Shown here one piece after another: positions 54,790 to 63,925 of a stretch of DNA of 64,000 bases. This stretch comes from JBAOHV01 sp963714875. Lineage in GTDB: Bacteria > Actinomycetota > Acidimicrobiia > Acidimicrobiales > Microtrichaceae. A model generated the notes under the pieces. That model made no database searches and was not told where the DNA came from. It saw nothing but the letters and a program-made list of their open reading frames with translations. The number at the start of each line of letters is the position of its first letter. Position 1 is the first letter of the stretch. A program made the translations under genes and the position numbers. Where the stretch lies: assembly GCA_963714875.1 (NCBI GenBank), contig CAVQQI010000011.1, positions 558,001 through 622,000 of the forward strand. The letters run 5' to 3'.

Positions 54790-57642
54790 TCAGCTGCAGC
54801 CGCTGGTGGTGCCGCACTCACCGCACACGTAGCAGGAGCCTGCACGGGTCATCTGGATGCCACACTGCATGCACAGCGGCGCTTCCGCTGCCAACCCGAG
54901 CGGAGGCTCTTCGGGGGCGGGCGCCTCGAGCTGCACCGGCACCACAGGCCGGGCTCCACTCGGCCTGGACGGGGCCAGGTCGAGACCCTGCCCGGTCGGG
55001 GTCGCGTGCTCCTCGACCCCGGGCAGCGTCGGCTGGAGCCGCTCGGAGGTGCCCAGGATCCCCAGCTCGAGTCGCTCCTCGTAGGGCATGTACTCCAGCG
55101 CCAGCCGACGGAACAGGTAGTCGATCAGGCTGTTGGCGATGCGGACCTCGGGATCATCGGTGATCCCAGCAGGCTCGAAGCGCATCCCGACGAACGCGTG
55201 CACGAACGCCGGCAGGGGCACGCCGTACTGCAGGCCGTGGCTGACCGAGATGGCGAACGCGTCCATGATGCCCGCAAGGGTCGAGCCCTGCTTGGAGACA
55301 CGGATGAACAACTCGCCCGGACGCCCGTCGGCGTACTCCCCCACCGTGAAGAACCCCTTGCAGTCCGCGACGCGGAACTCGAAGGTCCTGGAGCTGCGGG
55401 CACGGGGCATGCGCTCGCGGGTGGGACGCGCGACCTGACCCACGATCCCGGCGACCACCTCTGCAGGTCCGACGGGATCTGCGACCGCGTTCGTGGCGAG
55501 CCATCCGGCGCCTCGCTGGTCCTCGACCGTCGCGTCGGGCTTGGCGGCGTTGCTGGCAGCGGTGCCGCTGCTGAGCGGCTGGGCCACCTTGCAGTTGTCG
55601 CGGTACAGCGCCACACACTTGATGCCTGCCTGCCATGCATCGATGAGCAGCTGCTCGATCTCCTCCACGGTGGTCGACTCGGGCACGTTGACGGTCTTGG
55701 ACATGGCCCCCGAGAAGAAGGGCTGGATCGCGGCCATCATCCGGAGGTGTCCGCCGTAGGAGATCACGTTGTCGCCGATGGCACACGCGAACACCGCCAC
55801 ATGGTCGGGGTCGAGGTGCGGAGCACCGATGGCGCTGTGGTGCTCGGCGATGTGGGCGACGATGTCGCTGACCTGGTCGTCGTCGTAGCCCAGACGGGTC
55901 AGGGCCCGTGGCACGGTCTGGTTGACGATCTCCAACGTGCCGCCACCGACGAGCTTCTTGAACTTCACCAGGCCCAGGTCGGGCTCGATGCCGGTCGTGT
56001 CGGCGCCCATCATGAAGCTGATCGTGCCGGTTGGGGCTGCCACGGTCAGCTCGGCATTGCGCGCCCCGACCCGCCGCACCTCGTGCGTCGCGTGCTGCCA
56101 CAGCTCGACAAGACGCGCGTTGAGCTCCGGCTGCCCCACCACGTGTCCGACCGAGCGCGCGGCGTCCAGGTGCAGGTCGTACACGCCGGCCCACGCGTCG
56201 CGATCGGCGTCGAACAGGGGGGCAGGACCGAGCCGCTCCGCAAGGAGCGTCGAACGGCCGGCGGCGGACCCCGTGAGGATGCCGGTGACCGCCGCGGCCC
56301 AGGCCCGTCCCGCGTCCGAGTCGTAGGGGAAGCCGAGCGCCATCAAGCAGGCGCCCAGGTTGGTGTAGCCCAGGCCGATGTCGCGGCTGGCGGCGGTCAT
56401 CTCGGCGATCTTGTCGGTCGGGTAGTCCGACGCCCCGACCAGGATGTCCTGTGCGGTCGTCACGACCTGCACCGAATGCTCGAAGGCCTGTACGTCGAAC
56501 GAGCCGCTGTCGTCGAGGAACTTCAACAGGTTCAGCGATGCCAGGTTGCAGGCGCTGTTCTTCAGGCGAAGGTGCTCGGAGCAGGGATTGCTCGCCTCGA
56601 TCCGCCCCGCGCTCGGCGTGGTGTTCCACCGGTTGATCGTGGTGTCGAACTGCACACCGGGATCCGCGCACTCCCACGATGCCTCGGCGACCTCACGCAG
56701 CAGCTTCCGGGCGGGCACCCGGTCGACCACCCGGCCGTCGGTGCGGGCGGTCAGCTCCCAGTCACGACCCTCGAGTGCCGCAGCCATGAACTCGTCGGTG
56801 AGACGCACCGAGTTGTTGGCGTTCTGGTACTGCACCGACGCCGAGTCTGCGCCGTCGAGGTCCATGTCGAACCCTGCGTCACGCAACACCCGCGCCTTGC
56901 GCTCCTCGCGCGCCTTGCACCAGATGAACTCCGAGATGTCGGGGTGATCGACGTCCAGGATGACCATCTTGGCGGCTCGACGGGTGGTGCCGCCGCTCTT
57001 GATGGTGCCCGCCGAGGCGTCCGCGCCGCGCATGAAGCTGACCGGGCCCGACGGTGTGCCACCCGCGCTCAGCTCTTCCTTCGAGGACCGGATCTTGGAC
57101 AGGTTCGCACCCGCTCCGGAACCACCTTTGAAGATGATCCCCTCCTCGGTGTACCAGTTGAGGATCGACCGCAGGTCGTCCTCGACATCGAGGATGAAGC
57201 ACGCGGAGGCCTGCTGAGCGACCCCCGGCACCCCGATGTTGAACCACACCGGGGAGTTGAACGACACGTACTGGTGCACCAGCAGGTGGCGCAGCTCGTC
57301 GGCGAACGCCGACGCTTCCTCGTGGTCGACGAAGTACCCCCCGTCGGCCCCCCAGTCGGTGATGGCGCCGACGACACGGTCGATGACCTGCCGCAACGAT
57401 GACTCACGGGTTCCGCTGGTCGCGCTGCCGCGAAAGTACTTCTGGGTGACGATGTTGGATGCCGTGAGCGACCAATCGGCGGGGAACTCGACATCGAGCT
57501 GCTCGAACGCGACCGAACCGTCGCGGTGGTCCACCAGACGTGCATCACGGCGCTGCCACTCGATGCCGTCGTAGGGCGAGCCACCCGACGAGGTGAACCG
57601 GCGCGTCAGGCGGCCGTGCAGCTGCTCGGGGGCGAGACTCAT
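54790..57642 (-). CDS. nrdJ: Ribonucleotide reductase, class II, B12-dependent
   Basis: Makes deoxyribonucleotides with adenosylcobalamin, in air or without it. 950 residues from the ATG at 57642 (AAAGGA upstream). Active-site elements: FNSPVWFNIG, the ASACFIL cysteine, the NPCSEHLRLKNSACNLASL radical-site segment, PTGTISFMMG, and a C-terminal zinc-ribbon-like CMQCGIQ and CYVCGECG with the redox cysteines. Expected to be repressed by NrdR, encoded 1.2 kb away. A ~350-bp divergent gap upstream is shared with the RibD-like gene. Confidence 0.97.
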   Translation of the reverse strand: MSLAPEQLHGRLTRRFTSSGGSPYDGIEWQRRDARLVDHRDGSVAFEQLDVEFPADWSLTASNIVTQKYFRGSATSGTRESSLRQVIDRVVGAITDWGADGGYFVDHEEASAFADELRHLLVHQYVSFNSPVWFNIGVPGVAQQASACFILDVEDDLRSILNWYTEEGIIFKGGSGAGANLSKIRSSKEELSAGGTPSGPVSFMRGADASAGTIKSGGTTRRAAKMVILDVDHPDISEFIWCKAREERKARVLRDAGFDMDLDGADSASVQYQNANNSVRLTDEFMAAALEGRDWELTARTDGRVVDRVPARKLLREVAEASWECADPGVQFDTTINRWNTTPSAGRIEASNPCSEHLRLKNSACNLASLNLLKFLDDSGSFDVQAFEHSVQVVTTAQDILVGASDYPTDKIAEMTAASRDIGLGYTNLGACLMALGFPYDSDAGRAWAAAVTGILTGSAAGRSTLLAERLGPAPLFDADRDAWAGVYDLHLDAARSVGHVVGQPELNARLVELWQHATHEVRRVGARNAELTVAAPTGTISFMMGADTTGIEPDLGLVKFKKLVGGGTLEIVNQTVPRALTRLGYDDDQVSDIVAHIAEHHSAIGAPHLDPDHVAVFACAIGDNVISYGGHLRMMAAIQPFFSGAMSKTVNVPESTTVEEIEQLLIDAWQAGIKCVALYRDNCKVAQPLSSGTAASNAAKPDATVEDQRGAGWLATNAVADPVGPAEVVAGIVGQVARPTRERMPRARSSRTFEFRVADCKGFFTVGEYADGRPGELFIRVSKQGSTLAGIMDAFAISVSHGLQYGVPLPAFVHAFVGMRFEPAGITDDPEVRIANSLIDYLFRRLALEYMPYEERLELGILGTSERLQPTLPGVEEHATPTGQGLDLAPSRPSGARPVVPVQLEAPAPEEPPLGLAAEAPLCMQCGIQMTRAGSCYVCGECGTTSGCS

Positions 57643-57867
57643 GGGTGTCCTTTCGCTGCCGTGTCGGCGGGGCGGGGGGCGGTCGTCGGCAGACGAATGG
57701 GCGGGCACGGGCGACCGGGCACAGGCCAGTCGGATCTCTGGTCCCTCCGAGGAAGTCCCGGGGATCCGACCCCCAGGAGATGTGGTTCCGCCGAGGCGGG
57801 CCCACATCGGCCACCATTCCGGTCGCCCGCGCCACGACCCGCGGACGACACCCTAGGGACACGCCCC

Positions 57868-57938
57868 TGTGGAACAAAAGAGGGCAAACATGTGGATTTC
57901 GCGTGATGTTTCCCACAGGTGTGTGGACTCTCTGTGGA
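57868..57938. promoter_or_regulatory. Cluster of four TGTGGA motifs in the nrdJ/RibD-like gap
   Basis: TGTGGA occurs at 57868, 57891, 57922 and 57933, i.e. four in 71 bp on the plus strand. TCGTCCACA (reverse of the last one) is one mismatch from the actinobacterial DnaA box TTGTCCACA. CCACAGGTGTGTGG (57913-57926) is a palindrome that could also be part of an NrdR site. The rest of the 57643-57998 gap is GC-rich with nothing else recognisable. Confidence 0.45.
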
Positions 57939-57998
57939 CGAGGAGGTCCTGATCCTCCGCCTGCTCGACGCCGGATGGGGATCGCTAGGGTCCTCGCG

Positions 57999-58736
57999 AT
58001 GCGCCAGCTGCTGCCCCGACCGATCGACGCACCCGAGTTGGGGGTGCTCGATGACCGCGAGGATCGCCCCGCTCCGCACGACCGCCCCTGGGTGATGGCC
58101 AACATGGTGATGAGCGTCGATGGGGCGTACGCAGTGGATGGCCGATCCGGCGAACTGGGCACAACGGGCGACAAGCGCTTGTTCCACCGGCTGCGGGGAG
58201 CGTCCGACGTCGTTCTGGTGGCGGCAGGGACGGCGCGTGCCGAGCGCTACCGGCGCCCGCACAGCGACACCGAGCTGCGGGACCGTCGACGATCCCAGCG
58301 GCTGGCCGATGACCCCCGCCTCGTGCTGGTGTCGTCGTCGTTGGACCTGCCCGGGGACCTGCCGCTGCTGGACGGGCCCGGGAGCGAGCCCTGGGTGTTG
58401 CATCCGGAACACTCGGACACCACCGGCGTGCCTGCAGGCGTCCGCCTGCGCACGGCGGGGGCCGACACGGTGGATCTGCGAGCAGCGTTGCGGCTGCTGC
58501 GCGAGGAGGGCGTGGAGCTGGTGATGTGCGAGGGCGGTCCGAGTCTGCTGGGACAGCTGCACGCCCTCGACGTGCTCGACGAGCTCGCCTGCACCACCTC
58601 GCCGTGGATGGTCGGTGGCGACGCCGTCGGACTGCTGGGCAGTACCGCAGCCACCCCACGCCCGGTGCTGCTGCACCGACTGTGGGAGGAGGACGGCGCG
58701 TTGTTCGCCACCTACCGTCGGGACCGCCGGAACTGA
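57999..58736 (+). CDS. RibD C-terminal (pyrimidine reductase)-like protein
   Basis: 245 residues from the ATG at 57999. Dihydrofolate-reductase-like fold of the riboflavin reductase type: PWVMANMVMSVDGAYAVDGR, ASDVVLVAAGTARAERYRRP (NADPH-binding), ELVMCEGGPSLLGQLHALDV near the C-terminus. Stand-alone RibD-C proteins like this act in riboflavin-like or other reductions; no other rib genes are nearby, so the pathway is open. Divergent from nrdJ. Confidence 0.88.
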   Translation: MRQLLPRPIDAPELGVLDDREDRPAPHDRPWVMANMVMSVDGAYAVDGRSGELGTTGDKRLFHRLRGASDVVLVAAGTARAERYRRPHSDTELRDRRRSQRLADDPRLVLVSSSLDLPGDLPLLDGPGSEPWVLHPEHSDTTGVPAGVRLRTAGADTVDLRAALRLLREEGVELVMCEGGPSLLGQLHALDVLDELACTTSPWMVGGDAVGLLGSTAATPRPVLLHRLWEEDGALFATYRRDRRN

Positions 58737-58839
58737 GCCACCCGGCCGGGCTGTCGATGGGACGGCTGGAGGTGGGCCGACGGGAGGTGGAGCACCGAGG
58801 TCGAGAACTCCTGCTCGGGAGGGCTCGCGAGTGAACGGC

Positions 58840-59319
58840 TCAGTTCGGGGCGGGTTCGGCGGGTTCTCCGCCGGCGCCACCGAGCAGCTGGATCTCTGCT
58901 TCGAAGTCCTGCGGACCCTGGAAGGACTTGTAGACGCTGGCGAAGCGCAGTGCGGCCACGGGGTCGAGCTTGCGGAGCCCGTCGAGCACCAGTTCGCCGA
59001 TGCTGGCAGCGGCAACCTCGCCGCCATGGACGGGCAGTTGGTCCTCGACCCACGCGGACAACTGGGTGATCGACCGCTCGTCGACAGGACGCCCCTTGCA
59101 GGCAGACCGGACCCCGGACTCGATCTTGCACCGGTCGAACGGGTCACGACGACCGTCACGCTTGACCACGACCGGAGCGACGTCTTCCATCCGCTCGAAC
59201 GTGGTGAACCGGGTCGAACACGCCTCGCACTGCCGCCGCCGACGGATCGACGTGCCATCGTCGGCCGCACGCGAGTCGACCACACGGTCCTCGAGTGCTC
59301 CACAGGCAGGGCAACGCAT
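58840..59319 (-). CDS. nrdR: Transcriptional repressor NrdR
   Basis: Zinc-ribbon/ATP-cone repressor of ribonucleotide reductase genes. 159 residues. Zinc ligands C3, C6, C31 and C34 are all present; the ATP-cone (~49-139) contains VVKRDGRRDPFDRCKIESGV and LRFASVYKSFQ. The lexA / LysM / nrdR order is the same as in mycobacteria. Its natural target here is nrdJ, 1.2 kb away on the same strand. Confidence 0.97.
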   Translation of the reverse strand: MRCPACGALEDRVVDSRAADDGTSIRRRRQCEACSTRFTTFERMEDVAPVVVKRDGRRDPFDRCKIESGVRSACKGRPVDERSITQLSAWVEDQLPVHGGEVAAASIGELVLDGLRKLDPVAALRFASVYKSFQGPQDFEAEIQLLGGAGGEPAEPAPN

Positions 59320-59370
59320 GAGGGCGACGCTACCCGCGCCACCCGTGGGTCACACACGTCGAGCCGGCGT

Positions 59371-59820
59371 TCAGGGCCCGACGGGCAACCGCAGTGACTC
59401 GCCCGAGATCAGGTGGCCGGAGTCGGCCAGGGCCGGCCCGCCACGGTTCATCTCGGCGATGCGATCCACGACGTCTCGCGGGTCTGCGTCGGGATCGACC
59501 CCCTCGGCGATCGCCCAGAGCGTGTCGCCGGGCTGCACCAGGTGGGTGGCGGCCACCGCACCGGCGGGCGGTGTGGACGCCTCGCCCAGCGAGCCGAACC
59601 CGGTGCCGACCATCTGGGCCAGCGCCCAGATGACCACGACCAGAGCGAACAGCACCGCGGCCCGACGCAGGAGGTAGACCCGGCGCAGGCGTCGTGACGT
59701 GGTGGATCTGCCACCTTCGATCACCCGCAGGCGGGGGCCGACCGGTGCGCCGGATCGTGGGGGAAGGCCGGCGTCGTCGGCGAGTGCGTGGCCGGTGTGG
59801 AGGTCGATGACTGCTGCCAT
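59371..59820 (-). CDS. LysM-domain membrane protein (ChiZ/SOS-associated type)
   Basis: 149 residues from the ATG at 59820. A ~60-residue cytoplasmic N-terminus, one membrane helix (AAVLFALVVVIWALAQMVG, ~72-90) and a C-terminal LysM domain (ATHLVQPGDTLWAIAEG, ending SGESLRLPV). It sits between lexA and nrdR exactly like mycobacterial ChiZ, an SOS-induced protein that delays cell division, and shares the LexA-box array with lexA. A role in DNA-damage checkpointing is inferred from that. Confidence 0.87.
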   Translation of the reverse strand: MAAVIDLHTGHALADDAGLPPRSGAPVGPRLRVIEGGRSTTSRRLRRVYLLRRAAVLFALVVVIWALAQMVGTGFGSLGEASTPPAGAVAATHLVQPGDTLWAIAEGVDPDADPRDVVDRIAEMNRGGPALADSGHLISGESLRLPVGP

Positions 59821-59875
59821 GTCGAGAAGTCTCCCGGAGAGGTGTGACAGTGAAGCGAGGAATCCCAGCCGCCGC

Positions 59876-59995
59876 TCGAACGGATGTTCGGTCACCCAAT
59901 GTGGCCGAACATCCGTTCGATGTCAAGGGTCGAATCGAACGGATGTTCCACCACGCGGGCGCGACGAACTGCTACCGTCCCAAACACCTGTTCGA
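59876..59995. promoter_or_regulatory. Four LexA boxes between the LysM gene and lexA
   Basis: TCGAAC-GGAT-GTTCGG (59876-59891), CCGAAC-ATCC-GTTCGA (59905-59920), TCGAAC-GGAT-GTTCCA (59935-59950) and a weaker CCAAAC-ACCT-GTTCGA (59980-59995). The first two are exact reverse complements of each other, and the first three are evenly spaced (centres 29 and 30 bp apart). They should let LexA repress itself and the divergent LysM gene together. Confidence 0.9.
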
Positions 59996-60013
59996 ACGCC
60001 CCCGGAGGCCGAC

Positions 60014-60646
60014 ATGACCGATCAGCAGCTCACCGAACGCCAGCTGGAGATCCTCCGCTTCATCGAGCGGACCGTCGGTGACCGCGGCTACCCGCCGTCG
60101 GTACGTGAGATCGGCGAGGCGGTCGGACTGGCGTCGCCGTCGACGGTGCACTCCCATCTGCACACGCTCCAGCGACTGGGCTACCTGCGCCGCGACCCGA
60201 CCAAGCCCCGAGCCATGGAGGTCACCGCCGACACCGCGAGCGGCACCACTGCGGAGCGGCGACCCACCCGCCACGTCCCACTCGTCGGCGATGTGGCCGC
60301 CGGTGTCGGCGTGCTGGCCCAGGAGCAGGTCGAGGAGTTCGTCCCCCTACCCGCTGACTTCACCGGCGACGGCGAGCTGTTCATGCTGCGGGTCCGTGGG
60401 GATTCGATGATCGATGCCGGCATCCTCGACGGCGACTTCATCGTCGCCCGGGTCGAGCGGACGTTCTCCAACGGCGACATCGTCATCGCCGGGATCCCGG
60501 GCGAGGAGGCGACGGTGAAGACCTACCGTCGCAAGGGCAGGTCGGTCGTGCTCGAGCCCTCGAACCCGACGATGGAGCCGATGGTCTTCGACCCCGCCGA
60601 GGTGGAGCTCTTCGGCAAGGTCGTCACCGTCATGCGCAAGCTCTGA
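60014..60646 (+). CDS. lexA: LexA repressor
   Basis: SOS repressor and self-cleaving protease. 210 residues from the ATG at 60014. The winged HTH (~1-65; SVREIGEAVGLASPSTVHSHL) recognises the boxes upstream. The S24-type peptidase domain has the cleavage site A96-G97, catalytic Ser131 (GDSMIDAG) and Lys169 (EATVKTYRR). Intact and normal length. Cleaved when RecA is activated by DNA damage. Confidence 0.98.
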   Translation: MTDQQLTERQLEILRFIERTVGDRGYPPSVREIGEAVGLASPSTVHSHLHTLQRLGYLRRDPTKPRAMEVTADTASGTTAERRPTRHVPLVGDVAAGVGVLAQEQVEEFVPLPADFTGDGELFMLRVRGDSMIDAGILDGDFIVARVERTFSNGDIVIAGIPGEEATVKTYRRKGRSVVLEPSNPTMEPMVFDPAEVELFGKVVTVMRKL

Positions 60647-60673
60647 CCGCCGACGGTCGGGTCGGGGCAGTTG

Positions 60674-61813
60674 TCAGTTGGCGTGCAGCGCGGCGTTGAG
60701 ACCCTCTTCCCACGCCCCCGAGCGTGGGAGCACCTCGACGGTGCCGGTGGTCGAGTTGCGTCGGAACAGCAGATCGGCTGAGCCGCTCAGATCCCGCGCC
60801 TTGGCCGTCGATCCGTCGGGCAGCGTCACGATCGTCCCGGCGGTGACGTAGAGCCCGGCCTCGATGATGCACCGATCGCCCAGGGAGATCCCCAGACCGG
60901 CATTGGCTCCGATCAGGCAGTGCTCCCCCACCGAGATCACCTCCTTGCCGCCGCCCGACAGCGTGCCCATGATCGACGCACCACCGCCCAGGTCGGTCGA
61001 TGCGCCGAGCACGACCCCTGCAGAGATCCGGCCCTCGACCATGGCGCTGCCGAGGGTGCCGGCGTTGAAGTTCACGAAGCCCTCGTGCATGACGGTCGTG
61101 CCCTCGGCCAGGTGCGCTCCCAGTCGGACGCGCTCGCCGTCGGCGATGCGCACACCGCTGGGCACGACGTAGTCGAGCATCCGCGGGAACTTGTCGACGC
61201 TGGTCACCGAAACGGGGGTGCCGGCCGAACGCAGCCGTGAGCGTGCGGCTTCGAACGACGCCACGTCGCACGGGCCCAGGGTGGTCCACACGACGTTGGA
61301 CAGCAGCCCGAACTGGCCGTCCAGGTTCAAGCCGTGGGGCGCAACCAGTCGGTAGGACAGCAGGTGCAACCGCAGGTACACGTCGTGGGCGTCGATCGGC
61401 GCATCGTCCAGGTCGCCGATGAAGGTGATGATCGGCGCTCGGCGCACCGGCAGCTGAGGCTCTGCTGGGGCAGCCCACGCCAGGTCCGACAGCACACGCA
61501 GGTTCGGGTGATCCCCGCCGTCGTCGACCATGGGCGCACACCGGTGCAACACCTCGGCCAGGACCTCTGCGGTCAGCTCGTAGGTGGCCGGACCGCCCGA
61601 GTGGCCAACGACGTCGGCCACGATCGCAGCGGCGCCCAGGTTCTCGCCGAGGTTGACCACCGGATACCACGAGTCGAGCACCGAGTCATCGGCCAGCGAG
61701 CGGGTTGCCATCCCGATGCCGAACGCGACCGGTTCCACGTAGCCCTCGCGGGAGCGCAACGACTGAGCCAGCTCGATGAACTGCTCGCTGTTGGTGGGAC
61801 GCAGATCGGGCAC
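60674..61813 (-). CDS. dapD: Tetrahydrodipicolinate N-succinyltransferase
   Basis: Lysine and peptidoglycan (diaminopimelate) pathway: succinylates tetrahydrodipicolinate. 379 residues from the GTG at 61813, preceded by GGAGG. The C-terminal left-handed beta-helix is clear (GAHLAEGTTVMHEGFVNFNA, GSAMVEGRISAGVVLGAST, CIIEAGLYVTAGTIV), characteristic of actinobacterial DapD. Follows dapE on the same strand after 82 bp, so probably one operon. Confidence 0.95.
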   Translation of the reverse strand: MPDLRPTNSEQFIELAQSLRSREGYVEPVAFGIGMATRSLADDSVLDSWYPVVNLGENLGAAAIVADVVGHSGGPATYELTAEVLAEVLHRCAPMVDDGGDHPNLRVLSDLAWAAPAEPQLPVRRAPIITFIGDLDDAPIDAHDVYLRLHLLSYRLVAPHGLNLDGQFGLLSNVVWTTLGPCDVASFEAARSRLRSAGTPVSVTSVDKFPRMLDYVVPSGVRIADGERVRLGAHLAEGTTVMHEGFVNFNAGTLGSAMVEGRISAGVVLGASTDLGGGASIMGTLSGGGKEVISVGEHCLIGANAGLGISLGDRCIIEAGLYVTAGTIVTLPDGSTAKARDLSGSADLLFRRNSTTGTVEVLPRSGAWEEGLNAALHAN

Positions 61814-61895
61814 GACGAACCTCCACGTGGTGGTGATCGCCGAGGGCCGGCGACAGCCCACGCAGCGTAGGGCCCACTCCGGTGCCGCGCGACCG

Positions 61896-62963
61896 TCAGG
61901 GGCCGGCGCGCAGCAGGTCATCGAGCGCGCCGTACGCCCGATCGATGCTGGAGCGCTCCACTCGTTCCTCGGCGGTGTGGGCGAGCGACGAGTCGCCCGG
62001 ACCCAGGTTGACCGCGGGCACACCTCGTTCGGCGAAGCGTGCCACGTCGGTCCAGCCGAGCTTCGCCCGCACACCGAGACCGGACCGTTCGCGCAACGCG
62101 ACGATGCACGGGTGCTCCACCGCCGGGTAGGCAGCGGGCGACATGTCGACCACCTCTGCGGTGTCGCCGGGCTCCAGGAACGGCTCGATGACGCCGCGCA
62201 GGTAGGCCTCGGCGGCATCGGGTGTCCGGTCGGGCGCGAACCGGTGCGCCACATCGAGCTCCACCCGGTCCGGCACGACGTTGCCCGCCACACCGCCCTC
62301 GACGCGAACGACCTGCAGAGCCTCGTGGAACTGACATCCGAGGAGCACGGGCCGGCGCGACTCGACCGAATCGACGGCGCTCAGCAGCGCGCCGAGCCGG
62401 TGGATCGCGTTGCGGCCCATCCAGGCCCTCGCGGTGTGGGCACGAGCGCCCAGCAGTTCGATCCGCATCCGGATCGTGCCCTGACACCCCGCTTCGATCT
62501 CACCATCGGTCGGCTCGCCCAGAATCGCGACGTCGCCGACGAGCAGATCGGGGCGCTGCTCGAAGAGCTCACCCAGACCGCTGTGGATCGCAGCGACCTC
62601 TTCGCGCGCGTAGAACACGTAGGTGACGTCCACCGCCGGCGCGGTGTGGTGGCGGGCCAGCGTCCACATGACGGCCAGTCCCGACTTCATGTCGGTCGAG
62701 CCCAGCCCCCACAGCACGTCGCCCTCGATGCGTGCGTCCCCGTTGCCGTTGACCGGCACGGTGTCGGTGTGGCCCGCCAGCACGACCCGGACCGGACGGT
62801 CCAGCGTGGTGCGTGCCACCAGGTTGTCGCCGACCCGCGTGACCTCGAGGTGGTCGAGGGTCCGCAGATCGGCTTCGATCCAGTCCGTGATGGGTCCCTC
62901 GGCGAAGCTCTCCGACGGCATCGCGACGAGGTCGGCGGTGAGTTGCAGCAGGTCGACGGTCAC
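61896..62963 (-). CDS. dapE: Succinyl-diaminopimelate desuccinylase
   Basis: M20 zinc hydrolase making LL-diaminopimelate. 355 residues. Zinc ligands and catalytic residues are in AGHTDTVPVNGN (~65) and WGLGSTDMKSG (~88), the catalytic Glu is in YAREEVAAIHSG (~120), then LGEPTDGEIEAGCQG and the dimerisation lid. Upstream of dapD in the same operon. Confidence 0.95.
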   Translation of the reverse strand: MTVDLLQLTADLVAMPSESFAEGPITDWIEADLRTLDHLEVTRVGDNLVARTTLDRPVRVVLAGHTDTVPVNGNGDARIEGDVLWGLGSTDMKSGLAVMWTLARHHTAPAVDVTYVFYAREEVAAIHSGLGELFEQRPDLLVGDVAILGEPTDGEIEAGCQGTIRMRIELLGARAHTARAWMGRNAIHRLGALLSAVDSVESRRPVLLGCQFHEALQVVRVEGGVAGNVVPDRVELDVAHRFAPDRTPDAAEAYLRGVIEPFLEPGDTAEVVDMSPAAYPAVEHPCIVALRERSGLGVRAKLGWTDVARFAERGVPAVNLGPGDSSLAHTAEERVERSSIDRAYGALDDLLRAGP

Positions 62964-63068
62964 GACGTTGTTCTACACGGACCCGGATGACGACGACGAT
63001 GCACCTCGTCGAACGCTGCTGTCGGTTCCGGGACCTCGTGCGGCGTGCCAGCCCGCTCCCGAGCGGGG

Positions 63069-63925
63069 TCAGGCGGAGGGTGGCGGTGGCGGCGGTGTGG
63101 ACTGCCCCGGTGGCGGCGGTGGGGTCACCGGGCCCGGCTGAGGCTGCGGCGCTTGGGGCTGTGGTGCCTGCGGCTCGGGCTGGGGCTGGGGCGGGGCGCC
63201 TGCGGCTGTGGCATCTGCGGCGGGGGCATCTGCGGCGGACCCGGGTTGGCCGGCGGAGGGGTCGGGGCACCGTAGCCACCCGGCATGGGTGGTGCACCCG
63301 ACGGGGGCGGCGGCGCATACCCGCCGGGGGCCGGTGGCGCACCGTAGCCACCGGGTGCCATCGGGGCCCCGGGACCGCCGGATGAGTTCTGCTTCTTCCA
63401 CTTCGAGCGCTTCACCAACCCGACGATCAGGAAGATCAGACCGAGGACCAGGAACAGCGCGCCGCCGAGGCCGCCGACGGCGAGCACCAGGACGCCCACG
63501 CCACCGGCCAGGATCGACGGCAGCTTGAGCACCGTGTAGGTCCCACCCTGCTGGCCCGAGGAGTCGGCACAGGTCAGCTCGTAGGTCTCGCCGTCGGTCG
63601 TGTCGAAGGTGAGCGCGGAGGTGAACTGCTCGCCGTTCGCGTCGACGGTGATGTTGCCACCGGGGTCCTCGAAGACCAACTCGTTGCCGGAGCCGTCGAC
63701 CCCGGCACAGGTCGCCTGGTTCGACAGCAGCACCAACGCCCCCGCGTCGCTCGAGGAGGTGAACGACGTGGTCTCGCCGTAGGGGGTGGTGTTGGTGACG
63801 TCCTCCGCCAGACTGGCGAGCGACGCAACCCCGACCGCCGCCGCTCCGCAGCCGCCGAGACCCAGCAGCAACAGCACGACGCCGGCGATCAGTGCTCCCT
63901 TCGGAGCCTTGGTTCCGTTGGCCAT
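63069..63925 (-). CDS. Membrane protein with proline-rich tail (frameshift near C-terminus)
   Basis: From the ATG at 63925. A membrane helix (LIAGVVLLLLGLGG) at residues ~12-30, an extracytoplasmic domain (~45-130, with a YELTCADSSG / ATCAGVDGSG cysteine pair), a second hydrophobic pair (LPSILAGGVGVLVLAVGGLGG, LFLVLGLIFLIVGLVKRSKW), and a Pro/Gly/Met-rich cytoplasmic tail of GGYGAPP-type repeats. As read, the frame ends at 63125 in an Arg/Ser-rich end. One missing base near 63196 would instead continue the proline-rich tail (PQPQPEPQAPQPQA) to 63069, which I think is right. Function unknown. Confidence 0.7.

Noticed and set aside
57643..57867. Cobalamin riboswitch upstream of the B12-dependent nrdJ
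   Set aside because: I looked for the B12-box (AGCC...GACCTGCC-like) and the other conserved segments and did not find them.
57868..57938. Replication origin based on the DnaA-box-like cluster
   Set aside because: No dnaA, dnaN, gyrase or parAB genes nearby, and only one motif is close to a true DnaA box.
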